In this document: positions 1-8,285 of the stretch, in pieces | Numbering within the stretch: position 1 is the stretch's first letter | How the letters are laid out: every line of letters starts with the position of its first letter | NCBI GenBank assembly: GCA_016868815.1 | Contig: VGFQ01000007.1 | Location: 1-64,000 of the forward strand | Length of the DNA: 64,000 nt | Source of the DNA: Bacteroidota bacterium | GTDB taxonomy: Bacteria; Bacteroidota; Bacteroidia; Chitinophagales; Chitinophagaceae | Reading direction: 5' to 3' | Notes under the pieces: model-generated | Told to the model about the DNA's origin: nothing | What the model saw: only the letters and a program-made list of their open reading frames with translations | Databases searched by the model: none | Translations under genes and position numbers: made by a program

Positions 1-55
1 ATGGGAAAGATTGTGTTTGCGCAATGTTTGAGTAACGCCATACTGATCTGCTTCA

Positions 56-826
56 TTGATAATTGACAGTTTCTCTGAAGCCGAGAAACTCCTTCTTGTT
101 CTTGACATGATTCCTAAATTTAGTGACTTAATTGGGTTTACAATTCTGTCCAACCATTTAGGGGGTCAATACAATCGTATTCATGTACTTTTAAGACGCG
201 AGGGATGGAAGGACAATAAAAAACGTGTGCATCGCATCTATAAGGAAGAAGGACTCAATCTATGTAGTAAAAGACCTCGTAGAAGCAAGGTAGCTGCACA
301 CCGTATGGAACGACCTAAACAAGTTAATCTCCACCAGTGTTGGTCAATGGATTTTGTTGCTGACCAGCTGTTCAATGGCAGAAAGTTCAGGTTGCTAACT
401 TTAGTTGATAATTTTAGTCGGCAGTGTTTTGCAACACGTGTCGGGCAATCAATCAAAGGAATTGATGTTGTGAGGATCATGAATGATGTTAAACAATATC
501 ATGGAATAACTCCTGAACGAATCCAAGTAGACAATGGGTCAGAATTTATCAGCAAGGATTTTGATAAGTGGGCATATGAAAATAATGTTACCATCGATTT
601 CTCAAGACCTGGAAAACCAACGGATAACCCATACATTGAGTCGTTCAATGGTAGTTTCAGAGACGTGTGTTTAAACGTGAATTGATTCATGACACTTGAA
701 GACTCTGAAGATAAAATTGAAGAGTGGAGACATGAATATAATCACATCAGATCACATAGTTCTTTAAACAACCTGACACCCATGGAATACATTGAAATTT
801 GTCAATCAACAAGCCCGGAAACTTAA
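56..826 (+). pseudogene. IS3-family transposase (OrfB type), interrupted by an in-frame stop
   Basis: This is an integrase-core (DDE, rve) transposase of the IS3 family, which would catalyse cut-and-copy transposition. The first catalytic Asp lies in WSMDFVADQ, the second in QVDNGSEF and the Glu in NPYIESFNGSF. A preceding YNRIHVLLRREGW stretch is typical of the HTH_21 region. At 683-685 a TGA replaces the expected Trp codon of the usual VNWF segment. The frame then continues WITHOUT further stops through the normal C-terminus (EEWRHEYNHIRSHSSLNN, LTPMEYIE) to a TAA at 824-826. The 5' part before about position 150 does not match the family well, an in-frame stop sits at 44-46, and any OrfA lies outside the window. 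The copy is therefore most likely dead. Local composition is AT-rich, unlike the rest of the window. Confidence 0.85.
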
Positions 827-833
827 ATTATGC

Positions 834-858
834 GTGTCTGGAATATGGGGTAGGTTCA
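834..858. repeat. probable right terminal inverted repeat of the IS3-type element
   Basis: Read on the reverse strand, this 25-bp stretch begins TGAACCTACCCC, which resembles the conserved tips of IS3-family elements (5'-TG...). It lies 8 bp after the transposase frame ends, where the right end is expected. The left end is outside the window, so the pairing cannot be checked. Confidence 0.5.
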
Positions 859-996
859 CATCAGTGAAATTCACAACTTAGATACTATCTGTTAAATGGG
901 GGTTCTTGCAAAGGTCAATTTTAAAAGAAAATTCCTACATTTATACAACGAATCTCCCTACAACTAAATAGTCCACATTCTTTGATGATATAAAAT

Positions 997-1347
997 ATGG
1001 AAAATTTATTGAACACAATTTTAATTACAGCTCAAATAGCGGTTGGAATGTCTGTATTTTATGTTTGGACCTTTAAATATGATAATGTAGTTAACGAATT
1101 TAATAAATTTCAATTAAATGATTTAACACGAAATCTTGTTGGTACATCAAAAATTGCGCTCGCAACCTTATTAATAGCAGGTATTTGGCATCCCTCCTTA
1201 GTCAAAATATCTTCGATCATTATGGGTTTGTTTATGATAGCAGCTCAATACTATCATTTTAAAATTAAAAATCCATTCTTTAAACACATGCCCTCGCTTA
1301 TCTTATTAATATTAAGTGTCATTATTGCAATGATACCACGCCAATAA
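997..1347 (+). CDS. small DoxX-like membrane protein
   Basis: A 116-residue protein with about four hydrophobic segments (roughly residues 5-25, 45-65, 70-88 and 97-113). The NDLTRNLVGTSKIALATLLIAG region and the overall size fit the DoxX-like family of small inner-membrane proteins. The function of that family in Bacteroidota is not firmly established; some members are linked to redox or quinone metabolism. The gene is AT-rich like its neighbours and lies 138 bp beyond the probable IS end. It reads as an intact ORF, unlike the DoxX-like gene at 30094-30472. The family call is moderately sure; a physiological role cannot be given. Confidence 0.6.
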   Translation: MENLLNTILITAQIAVGMSVFYVWTFKYDNVVNEFNKFQLNDLTRNLVGTSKIALATLLIAGIWHPSLVKISSIIMGLFMIAAQYYHFKIKNPFFKHMPSLILLILSVIIAMIPRQ

Positions 1348-1417
1348 CTTAAACATATTATTGGAGGATAACCTTGCGCTTATTTCTAGTTAGTATTTTT
1401 GTTTGAAATATTTTAGT

Positions 1418-1624
1418 ATGAAAATATTAGCCATAATCAGTTTCATTTTTTTCATTTCGTGTGCAACGTCAAAAAATTATACTTGGGAAAATAAAGTTGT
1501 CTCAGAAAAAAAATACAATAAAGAATTAAAAAAATATACAAAAGAATTCGTCAAAAATTCATCCGTGAGCGATGTTGTGTTGATGTCTGAATTAGAAGTC
1601 ACATATGACACAACAAAAAAATAA
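1418..1624 (+). CDS. small putative lipoprotein
   Basis: The ATG at 1418 gives MKILAIISFIFFISCATS, a short basic start, a hydrophobic core and a lipobox-like FISC with the lipid-attachment Cys at residue 15. An upstream TTG in the same frame is less likely because it weakens the signal peptide. The mature part (about 54 residues) is Lys/Glu/Thr-rich, charged and probably extended or helical. I do not recognise a family. A SPII-anchored envelope protein is inferred from the N-terminus only. Confidence 0.55.
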   Translation: MKILAIISFIFFISCATSKNYTWENKVVSEKKYNKELKKYTKEFVKNSSVSDVVLMSELEVTYDTTKK

Positions 1625-2243
1625 AATATCACATTAAGAATTTTTAAGTGGTTGACCACATAAATCTGTTTGCCTATAGATGAAAAAGGAATTCATGAAT
1701 TTCAAATTAAAAAAACTTAGGTGACAATAATCACTTTAGACTTTCACAGGGAAACAGAATTATTAGTACATCTGAAAATCAACTTTATTCCAATTATATC
1801 TAGTGGGCATGTTTAGCTTTTATATTGTTCATTCATGGTAAGAATTCGTATAAACGAATTTCCTGTACTAATTTTTGAAAGAGAACGGCCACACTGGTAG
1901 TTAACTGTATATTTTATTCAGGCTCGTTGAGTCCGTTCACATCAAGACGAAGCTGCTGAATGTCTATCGAGTGCCATATGCCCGGGAAAGTAATCTGCGC
2001 TCAGTTATGATTCTTAAACGTCTGGATTGTTTGGAATTTGTCTGTTTCCTTCATGCAGCCAGTAAACTTTTTTGACATCATAAGTGCTATATCATACATA
2101 GCATTAGCTGCTTTCATTTGCCCTTTAAGATGCCATTATAAGCAGCGTACATGGCTGGTAATCGACTGAACTATTTATTAGCTGAAGCGCTCAATGACAG
2201 AAAAATTAATGATTTCGGAAAAGTAGGATTTAAGACATTATAC
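1625..2243. other. 619-bp AT-rich gap without a convincing gene
   Basis: No supported gene lies here. Around 1910-2070 one forward frame stays open for roughly 50 codons but has no sensible start and no recognised motif, so it may be a remnant of a degraded gene. The gap fits decayed DNA between the IS remnant and the desaturase. Confidence 0.5.
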
Positions 2244-2984
2244 CTAGCATTTATATAGTGCAATCTTGATGATTTTCAGTTTATTCATGATTCGCATCAC
2301 AAAAAAAGTGGGGTCCCATTCATACGGCTTTGCTGCAAATTTGGCTCTTTTCGGGAAATAATGATGATTGTTTTGGAACAACTCACCCAACAGCAACAGG
2401 CCCCAACGTTCTGAGTTCCTAGAATGGTCTCCATTTTGAAAATTTACATACCCGTATTTATGTCCGCACCAGTTCACGATGGCACCCTGAACGGGGCCCA
2501 TCAGGATATGAATGGGTACTAATAAAAACCAGTACCAAGCAGGGGCGTAGTAAATATAAAAACATATATATACGCTTACCCAAGCAATCCTTGTCAGTAT
2601 ATGATCGCCCACCTTGTCCATCCACTGCCATACTGGTAAATAGTCCTTAGTGAATTTTTCAAGTGGGGTAATTTGGTTTCGCACAAATGCATTGTAAATA
2701 TTTCTTGTGTGCATCATCATCTGCCAAATATCTTTGAAGAAATGTGGCGAGTGTGGATCCTTTTCAGTATCACTGTACTCATGGTGCATTCGGTGCATGA
2801 CCGCGTAAGCTCTTGGTACCAGATAAGATGATCCTTGGAAAAACCATGTCAGGAAGTAGAATATTTTTTCCCAAAACGAATTGGTAAAATACATCTGGTG
2901 AGATGCATATCGATGAAGAAAGAAAGTATGAAAAAATAAAGAAGAAAACCAGTGGATAAAGAAAAAAGATATTATATAGATCAT
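2244..2984 (-). CDS. membrane fatty-acid (acyl-CoA type) desaturase
   Basis: An integral-membrane di-iron desaturase that introduces a cis double bond into fatty acyl chains, most like the stearoyl-CoA/DesC group. The three His boxes are present: HRYASH (residues 24-29), HRMHH (64-68) and NNHHYFP near 206. Hydrophobic segments surround them, and the length of 246 residues is normal for compact bacterial members. A WCGHKYGY motif precedes the last box, as usual. The gene sits in the AT-rich left segment. The family call is firm; substrate and regiospecificity cannot be read. A desaturase suggests membrane-fluidity adjustment and aerobic growth. Confidence 0.9.
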   Translation of the reverse strand: MIYIISFFFIHWFSSLFFHTFFLHRYASHQMYFTNSFWEKIFYFLTWFFQGSSYLVPRAYAVMHRMHHEYSDTEKDPHSPHFFKDIWQMMMHTRNIYNAFVRNQITPLEKFTKDYLPVWQWMDKVGDHILTRIAWVSVYICFYIYYAPAWYWFLLVPIHILMGPVQGAIVNWCGHKYGYVNFQNGDHSRNSERWGLLLLGELFQNNHHYFPKRAKFAAKPYEWDPTFFVMRIMNKLKIIKIALYKC

Positions 2985-3061
2985 ACTCGAAGTTAAGTCA
3001 ATGAGCTATTTAATTATATGAAATATATTATAGTATATGACCATTAATTTACCTTTTTCAT

Positions 3062-3310
3062 TCAATAAAAAATTGTATACGAGGTTAAATCCGTAATGGC
3101 TCCATTGACTCTATTTTCGAGTATCCTTGGACGATCAATCATAATAACCGAAATGTAATTCGGGTATCCAGCTAAATGTCTGTATTCGAGACTTTTAGTA
3201 CCTTGGAATACCGTAGCAACATCCTTCTGGGGCAGGACAAAAATGCCATTATATTTTTTGAGAACTAAAATTGGATACATCTGAGATGAGAACAATCTAA
3301 AATTACTCAA
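3062..3310 (-). CDS. hypothetical protein, 82 residues
   Basis: A small ORF upstream of and co-directional with the desaturase (77-bp gap). It has no signal peptide and no membrane segment. It contains a mixture of hydrophobic and charged residues (YPILVLKKYNGIFVLPQKD near the N-terminus) that looks protein-like, but no family is recognised. It could be a truncated fragment of a longer gene, given the decayed character of the region. Confidence 0.3.
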   Translation of the reverse strand: MSNFRLFSSQMYPILVLKKYNGIFVLPQKDVATVFQGTKSLEYRHLAGYPNYISVIMIDRPRILENRVNGAITDLTSYTIFY

Positions 3311-3357
3311 GATGGCTATTTGTTCAAATTAATGAGTATATTTCCAAAAAAAATACC

Positions 3358-3663
3358 ATGAAAAAGTTTTTATTCTCAGGATTCCTCACCCTCATCGTGC
3401 TGGCTAGTCAAGCATCCGACAAGGGAACTTGGACAGGATACATCACCGATGAACAATGTGGTGTGAAATCTGCCAAAGAAGGCCATGAAGAATGCGCAAA
3501 AAAATGTATTGCAAGCGGCAAGACAACCGTGCTGGTCGTAGGGGATAAGATGTATAAGATCTCAGATCCTAAAAAAGTGGAAGCCTTCATCGGCCAGAAA
3601 GTTTCCATCAAAGGAAAGATGAACGGAGATGTGGTATACGTTAAAAAGGTGACAAAAGCCTAA
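3358..3663 (+). CDS. small secreted protein, DUF5818-like
   Basis: MKKFLFSGFLTLIVLASQAS is a clear Sec signal peptide. The mature ~80 residues contain WTGYITDEQCG, a C-x(3)-C pair (HEECAKKC) and a C-terminal strand-rich part (GQKVSIKGKMNGDVVYVKKV). This pattern matches small periplasmic OB-fold-like proteins of the DUF5818 type found in Bacteroidota and Acidobacteriota. The cysteines could form disulphides. Function is unknown. The start has a purine-rich upstream (AAAAAAAATACC), and the hairpin at 3693-3722 may end the transcript. Confidence 0.65.
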   Translation: MKKFLFSGFLTLIVLASQASDKGTWTGYITDEQCGVKSAKEGHEECAKKCIASGKTTVLVVGDKMYKISDPKKVEAFIGQKVSIKGKMNGDVVYVKKVTKA

Positions 3664-3692
3664 AAGCATCCTCACTTTCATCCCTTCGCACA

Positions 3693-3722
3693 AAGGGGGT
3701 AGCTTGTCCAAAGTGCCCCCTT
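3693..3722 (+). terminator. possible transcription terminator after the small secreted protein
   Basis: AAGGGGG (3693-3699) pairs with CCCCCTT (3716-3722) around a 16-nt loop that can pair partly again, followed by an AT-rich stretch. There is no clean U tract, so intrinsic termination is only possible. Confidence 0.35.
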
Positions 3723-3875
3723 CATTATATATATAAAAGCTCAGTGAGGAAAATATAGAGCGGACGCCAGATGACCCATCATCCATACCCGAAATCATTC
3801 AGTTCGACTAAGCCCTGGATATTTGATGATCGTACTGCATTCAAACGTCCTGTCAACCACGCAGCAGGACCCTCA

Positions 3876-4265
3876 TTATTCTGCCTCTACATTGGTTAAT
3901 CCAGGTTTTTCCACTTCGATGGAGCCTGCCCAGGCACACATGGTCTTACTAGTCTCCAGCATGGCGGGATTCCCGCCGATTTTGAGTTTTTTGGCGGCAG
4001 GGTCCCAGGGCATAACCGGGATGGGAATGCAGGAAGATGGAACGAATACAGGTACTGGCCCCGCCATTTTCCAGTTCATGGGGTTAGCAGGTGAATTACA
4101 ATTCCCGAAGGCGGGGATATTCAGCATGGGGATGAAATCCATCTGGGTGGCGATGGGGTTGGTATTCGCATTCATAGCCATGCCGATGGGCAGCACAATC
4201 ATGTCCTTCGAGCCCGACCCGAAGGAGCATTTCAGTTTTGCAGTCATGCAGACACATTTTGGCAT
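3876..4265 (-). CDS. PAAR-like DUF4280 protein
   Basis: A 129-residue protein whose sequence follows the DUF4280 pattern closely: MPKCVCMTAKLKCSFGSG at the start, MDFIPMLNIPAFGNC in the middle, then IPVMPWDP, NPAMLETSKTMCAWAG and a short tail. The regularly placed cysteines (about 4, 6, 13, 55, 79 and 109) and Gly/Pro/Met-rich short strands suggest a compact beta-rich spike-tip fold. DUF4280 proteins are related to PAAR tips of type VI secretion systems and extracellular contractile injection systems. No tube, sheath or effector gene is seen here, so it is an orphan. The opposite strand is also open (3823-4290), but only this strand gives a known family. Confidence 0.8.
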   Translation of the reverse strand: MPKCVCMTAKLKCSFGSGSKDMIVLPIGMAMNANTNPIATQMDFIPMLNIPAFGNCNSPANPMNWKMAGPVPVFVPSSCIPIPVMPWDPAAKKLKIGGNPAMLETSKTMCAWAGSIEVEKPGLTNVEAE

Positions 4266-4374
4266 AGGTCATGCTTTACATAGGGAATAAAGGAAGAGAT
4301 CATCGCTGTAATTAATCATGCAACACTCCTTAAAGGTAAGGCCCAGACGGCTGCGGTCAAAGTAAAAGGAGTGC

Positions 4375-6153
4375 CTACTCAAATACCAGCTTTTGGTCAA
4401 TGATGGAGAGCCCGTCTTTGATCAATTTTTCATACTGTGGACTGGACGTAATTTTATTGGCTAGATGCCTCCTGACATCTTGGTGAAGGCTCTTGTCTGT
4501 CTCTTCTCCAGCCGTGATCTCTGCCAACTCCATCGCCCACAGCCAGTCGTTCGGGAACTGCTCTCGGATGATTTCCCAGGTACCGTACAACTCCTGTCGT
4601 CCACGCATTCCTTCCCGAACCGATCGGATGGTGGCAAATGCTTGGTGATATTGCAGATCCTGTTCGGAGTAGATAGGCTTTTGCGTTTTTTTATGGGATA
4701 GGTGCAGTCCGTCGTCGAAGAGGGATTTGTCTGCTGCCCCACAGAAGACTGAAGGGATGGCTGACCCTACGATCAAGTTCAGGCGCCCCTGCTGACGGGC
4801 ATGCAAGACCTTTCCATCCGGTTGTAGGATGTCGACTGCCGCAAACTCGATCCGTTCCAGTTGCTGGCCCTGGAAGGCCAGTTGGTGGATGTCTCCTTCG
4901 AGGGTGATCCCATTGGAGAGGGCACATCGTCTGTCGGGCCCTGGTGTAATACCCCTGGCTGCCAGGGCTGTCTCATCCAGTTGATGAAGGCCTGCCCGAC
5001 TGTCTTTCCATTGTCCAAGCAGGATATGACAGCCTTCCGGGAAGGCTTCCACACCTAGGCCAGGCAGGGCTTTGTCCTTCTGGCAGAGGGCAGTGGGGCC
5101 TTGGGTCATAATCCAGCGGACGCCGTCGTCGTCTTCCAAGAAAGACGCCACGACCCCGCATACCTGCAGGCCGTGGTCGAGTACCACCGTACAGATTTGT
5201 TCAGAAGCCATGGCTTTTTGGAGGCCGCTGGCCCCCCCAGTCGACCCGGCCATGCTCGATTCGAACTGATGCAGCACCTCCAGCAGGTTCTCAAAGGTGG
5301 GTGTCACAAAAAGTTGCGGTTGCGGCTTGGTGATGTCGTAGGGGTAGTGGACGGCATCGAGGGTATAGGGGATCTTTTTCACGTCAGGCCTCATGCATGA
5401 AGTGCTTTCACCGATGGAGGACAGCAGCCCGGCTCCGTAGATCTTAGGGTCTTCCAGCGAGCCTATCAGTCCGTATTCGACGGTCCACCACTGCAAGCGG
5501 CTGAGCAAGGCCATCTCTGACGGCGCACCCATGTGCTGCTGGCAGTGGGCCAGCCATTCTTCTGCTGCTGCGACGGATTTCGGGTCGGCCCCATGGGTCT
5601 CTTTCAGGATCGAAAGCGAGCGGATGGCTTCATAGAGCTCATGGTCCTGGCGGGAGAACATGGCCTTGGTACCGACGGCTCCGAGATGGCTGAGGAAGCG
5701 GTTGTAATGAACATCGCTGATGATGGGCGCATGACCGGCCGATTCATGGATGATGTCGGGTGCCGGCGTGTATTCTATGTGTTCGAGGGTGCGGATGTCT
5801 ACTGCGATCACCAGTACACGCCAAGCTTGGTACTCCATGAAGGCAGCTGGAGGGATGAAGCCGTCAACGGTCACTGCCCCCCAGCCGATGGCTGCCAGTG
5901 CATCGTTGATTTCTTGTAGGGAGGGTATCTTCTCAATCGTGAGCCCCGCCTTCTTCAATCCGGGTATATAGGGGTAGTACGCAGTATCCTTGAGATAGCT
6001 GTAGTTCTGGCGCATGACATAGCGCCAGAGGGCATGGTCGACGGGCGTATAGCGGTCGTCCTCCTGGTCGACTACATACTTTCTCAGGTGTTCCGGCAGT
6101 CGTTTGACCTGCTCGTTGTTGAAATCCTGAAATGCTTTCATAGCCATTTGCAA
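4375..6153 (-). CDS. aromatic amino acid hydroxylase with long C-terminal extension
   Basis: A pterin-dependent, non-haem iron monooxygenase of the phenylalanine/tyrosine/tryptophan hydroxylase family. Iron ligands are visible: His136 and His141 in PDIIHESAGHAPI and Glu227 in WWTVEYGL. The Glu lies about 45 residues further from the His pair than in PheH/PAH, because of an insertion around residues 170-215. Residues ~1-310 form the catalytic unit. Residues ~315-592 are an extra region of unknown function, making the protein about twice the length of bacterial PheH; I know of long versions in Bacteroidota. Several Met codons lie at the N-terminus (residues 1, 3 and 5), so the exact start is uncertain. 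It is apparently monocistronic. Phenylalanine as substrate is inferred. Confidence 0.85.
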   Translation of the reverse strand: MQMAMKAFQDFNNEQVKRLPEHLRKYVVDQEDDRYTPVDHALWRYVMRQNYSYLKDTAYYPYIPGLKKAGLTIEKIPSLQEINDALAAIGWGAVTVDGFIPPAAFMEYQAWRVLVIAVDIRTLEHIEYTPAPDIIHESAGHAPIISDVHYNRFLSHLGAVGTKAMFSRQDHELYEAIRSLSILKETHGADPKSVAAAEEWLAHCQQHMGAPSEMALLSRLQWWTVEYGLIGSLEDPKIYGAGLLSSIGESTSCMRPDVKKIPYTLDAVHYPYDITKPQPQLFVTPTFENLLEVLHQFESSMAGSTGGASGLQKAMASEQICTVVLDHGLQVCGVVASFLEDDDGVRWIMTQGPTALCQKDKALPGLGVEAFPEGCHILLGQWKDSRAGLHQLDETALAARGITPGPDRRCALSNGITLEGDIHQLAFQGQQLERIEFAAVDILQPDGKVLHARQQGRLNLIVGSAIPSVFCGAADKSLFDDGLHLSHKKTQKPIYSEQDLQYHQAFATIRSVREGMRGRQELYGTWEIIREQFPNDWLWAMELAEITAGEETDKSLHQDVRRHLANKITSSPQYEKLIKDGLSIIDQKLVFE

Positions 6154-6345
6154 GTCAGGGCCCGTTCCTCAGTCCATAGATTCCCTATCCGGCACTTGTC
6201 ACCCAAGCGTATGGCCCATTTGCAGAGGCAAAATTACTGATTGTAGTCCTAGACCTGAATGGTTAGATGGGTTCATGTGTACGTTGCATAGCAGTCGGCG
6301 GATGATAGGTCGAAGGCTTGAAGTGGTATCCGCCGCCTGGGCAGG

Positions 6346-7188
6346 CTAGTCCAAGAGAAACTCATATTCTTTAGGCACCAGGTTTTTTTGTTGGAACGGC
6401 TTGTTGAAAAATCCTTCGATTTCTTTATTCAGCCGGGCCGGCTCTTCCCAGGGCATGAAGTGGTTTGCCATACTCATGACTAGGAAGGCTGCATTGCCGA
6501 AATTCCTGTACATGTTCAGGCTATGTTCCAGTAGGATGAGGTCGTGGTCGGCTGTGGCGACCATGACCGGAATTTGCACTTTTCGGAAGGAGGCGAGTTC
6601 TTCTTGGGGGAAGTCGAGCATCATCTGTGTGATGGCTTTGGCATTTTTCTCACTCGGGTTGATAGGGGTTTCTCCTGCCACCAGTTTTCGTATGCCGCGG
6701 AATACACGGCCTTCGATGGCGTCTTCGCCTGGACTCATGTTGGCGCCAAAGGAGAAGACCTTCCCCACACGACTTGGGTAGTCTCTGGCCAGGAGCATGC
6801 CGATGATCCCGCCATCGCTCCATCCGAAAATATCAACATTTGTGACCCGGAGGCTATCGAGCAGCTGGGCCCAGTCTTTTGCAAGCAAGTGATAGTTATA
6901 GGTCTGCCCGTCGACGAAGCTCGACTTGCCATGTCCGCGCGTGTCGGCCACCAGTACTTTTCGTGTTTTTTTGAAATGGGATATCTGATGCCGCAGGTGT
7001 TCGATGGATCCACCGTTGCCGTGGATAAGAACGAGGGGCTTGCCTTGTCCGTAGCTCTCCACGTACATGCGGATTCCGTTGATCGTATAGTACCTGCCGG
7101 CTTGCGTGTTTTGGCCGTAGGTCGTCTGGGCTTGGCTCGCCAGCTGCAGGGTGCTGATGGCCCAAACGAGGATATATAGCTTTTTCAT
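6346..7188 (-). CDS. secreted alpha/beta hydrolase
   Basis: MKKLYILVWAISTLQLASQA is a Sec signal peptide, so the enzyme acts outside the cytoplasm. The alpha/beta-hydrolase fold is indicated by VLIHGNGGS (oxyanion-hole HGNGG), the nucleophile elbow GWSDGG (about residue 118), an acid in ATADHD (about 215) and a His in SMANHFMPWEEP (about 245). The length of 280 is normal. The closest groups are ester or epoxide-type hydrolases; substrate is unknown. It is a single gene followed by the hydroxylase on the same strand with a 192-bp gap. Confidence 0.8.
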   Translation of the reverse strand: MKKLYILVWAISTLQLASQAQTTYGQNTQAGRYYTINGIRMYVESYGQGKPLVLIHGNGGSIEHLRHQISHFKKTRKVLVADTRGHGKSSFVDGQTYNYHLLAKDWAQLLDSLRVTNVDIFGWSDGGIIGMLLARDYPSRVGKVFSFGANMSPGEDAIEGRVFRGIRKLVAGETPINPSEKNAKAITQMMLDFPQEELASFRKVQIPVMVATADHDLILLEHSLNMYRNFGNAAFLVMSMANHFMPWEEPARLNKEIEGFFNKPFQQKNLVPKEYEFLLD

Positions 7189-7472
7189 ATCTGATTATTC
7201 AGTGATTCAATGTCTATTTCCCGGAGAGTCGGACTCTCGGGTATTGAAGTTACGGAGTTCTGGATTTTGCATGGAAATGGTTGCCACTAGCTTTTTATCC
7301 CACTTCTTGCAGTCCGGAGCTTACCAAAAGGTCTTGATTCATAGCCAATCGACAGGTGTAGAATACCACTGATCAACCCTCATTGAATGATACGTACGGA
7401 TGATTCCAACCATTTTTTCTCATTCGTGTTATATTGTACATTATTTGTTCTGCAACACCTTCCTGCAAGCAG

Positions 7473-8225
7473 ATGCCTACACCTCGCAGATATTCGCTCA
7501 ATAATGGCAGCCTGTTGCCAACAGCATGTGTATGGCTATTCATCACCGCATGTTTCGTCAGTTGTCAAAAAACTACTGAGATAACAGGCGCAGCACGCCC
7601 GACCGGCACCGGAGATGCGCCGTTGCCTCGCACCTGGCTGGCGCTGGGGGACTCGTATACCATCGGCCAGGGTGTGCATGAAACTGCCCGCTTCCCTCAT
7701 CAGGCAGCGGCATTACTGCAGGAGAAGAATCTGGCGCTCGACTCGCTCAAATACATTGCTATGACAGGATGGACGAGCTACGACCTCGACCAGGCCCTCA
7801 AAGCCTTCAAGCCCCAGCGCCAAACAGTCGTGACCCTACTCATTGGAGTGAATGACCAATATATGCGGGTGGATACTGGCACCTACTGCAGTCTCTTCAC
7901 CGCATTGTTGGACCGTTCGATCGAGCTGGTGTACGGTAAGCCCCTTCGGGTCTTTGTACTCTCGATACCCGACTATACCATCACGCCTTGGGCAAGGCGT
8001 ATGGACACGGCTCGTATCCGTCGGGAGATCGATGCTTTCAATGACATCAATCGAAGGATTACGCTCGCAAGGGGTTGTACGTACATCGACATCACACCGC
8101 TCACCCGGGAAGGCGCCTGGAACCGAAACTTGATTTGTGGAGACAGCCTACATCCCTCCGCCCTGGACTACCAACGCTGGGCTGAACGGCTGGTATCACA
8201 TATGCAAGAGCAGCTACGTCTCTAA
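7473..8225 (+). CDS. SGNH/GDSL-type hydrolase lipoprotein
   Basis: The ATG at 7473 gives a basic N-region, a hydrophobic stretch and a lipobox FVSC with Cys31, so an envelope lipoprotein is likely. An ATG at 7434 would add a poor N-terminus. Catalytic blocks are present: ALGDSYTIG (block I Ser), a Gly in AMTGWTS (block II), LIGVNDQY (block III Asn) and DSLHPSALD (block V Asp/His). These enzymes are esterases, often removing acetyl or acyl groups from glycans or lipids. No partner gene is obvious; the downstream gene is convergent. Confidence 0.85.
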   Translation: MPTPRRYSLNNGSLLPTACVWLFITACFVSCQKTTEITGAARPTGTGDAPLPRTWLALGDSYTIGQGVHETARFPHQAAALLQEKNLALDSLKYIAMTGWTSYDLDQALKAFKPQRQTVVTLLIGVNDQYMRVDTGTYCSLFTALLDRSIELVYGKPLRVFVLSIPDYTITPWARRMDTARIRREIDAFNDINRRITLARGCTYIDITPLTREGAWNRNLICGDSLHPSALDYQRWAERLVSHMQEQLRL

Positions 8226-8285
8226 ACACCATGGGTTGGCGGGTGTCGCGCTTAAGAACCTTGTCATCTACAGGGCGACCAGGAT

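Noticed and set aside
1910..2070. About 50 open codons in one forward frame in the AT-rich gap
   Set aside because: No start codon with a ribosome site, no recognised motif and rapid stops on both sides; at most a remnant.
3823..4290. 155-residue forward frame opposite the DUF4280 gene
   Set aside because: It has no recognisable motifs, whereas the reverse strand gives a clean DUF4280 protein; it is a shadow of that gene.
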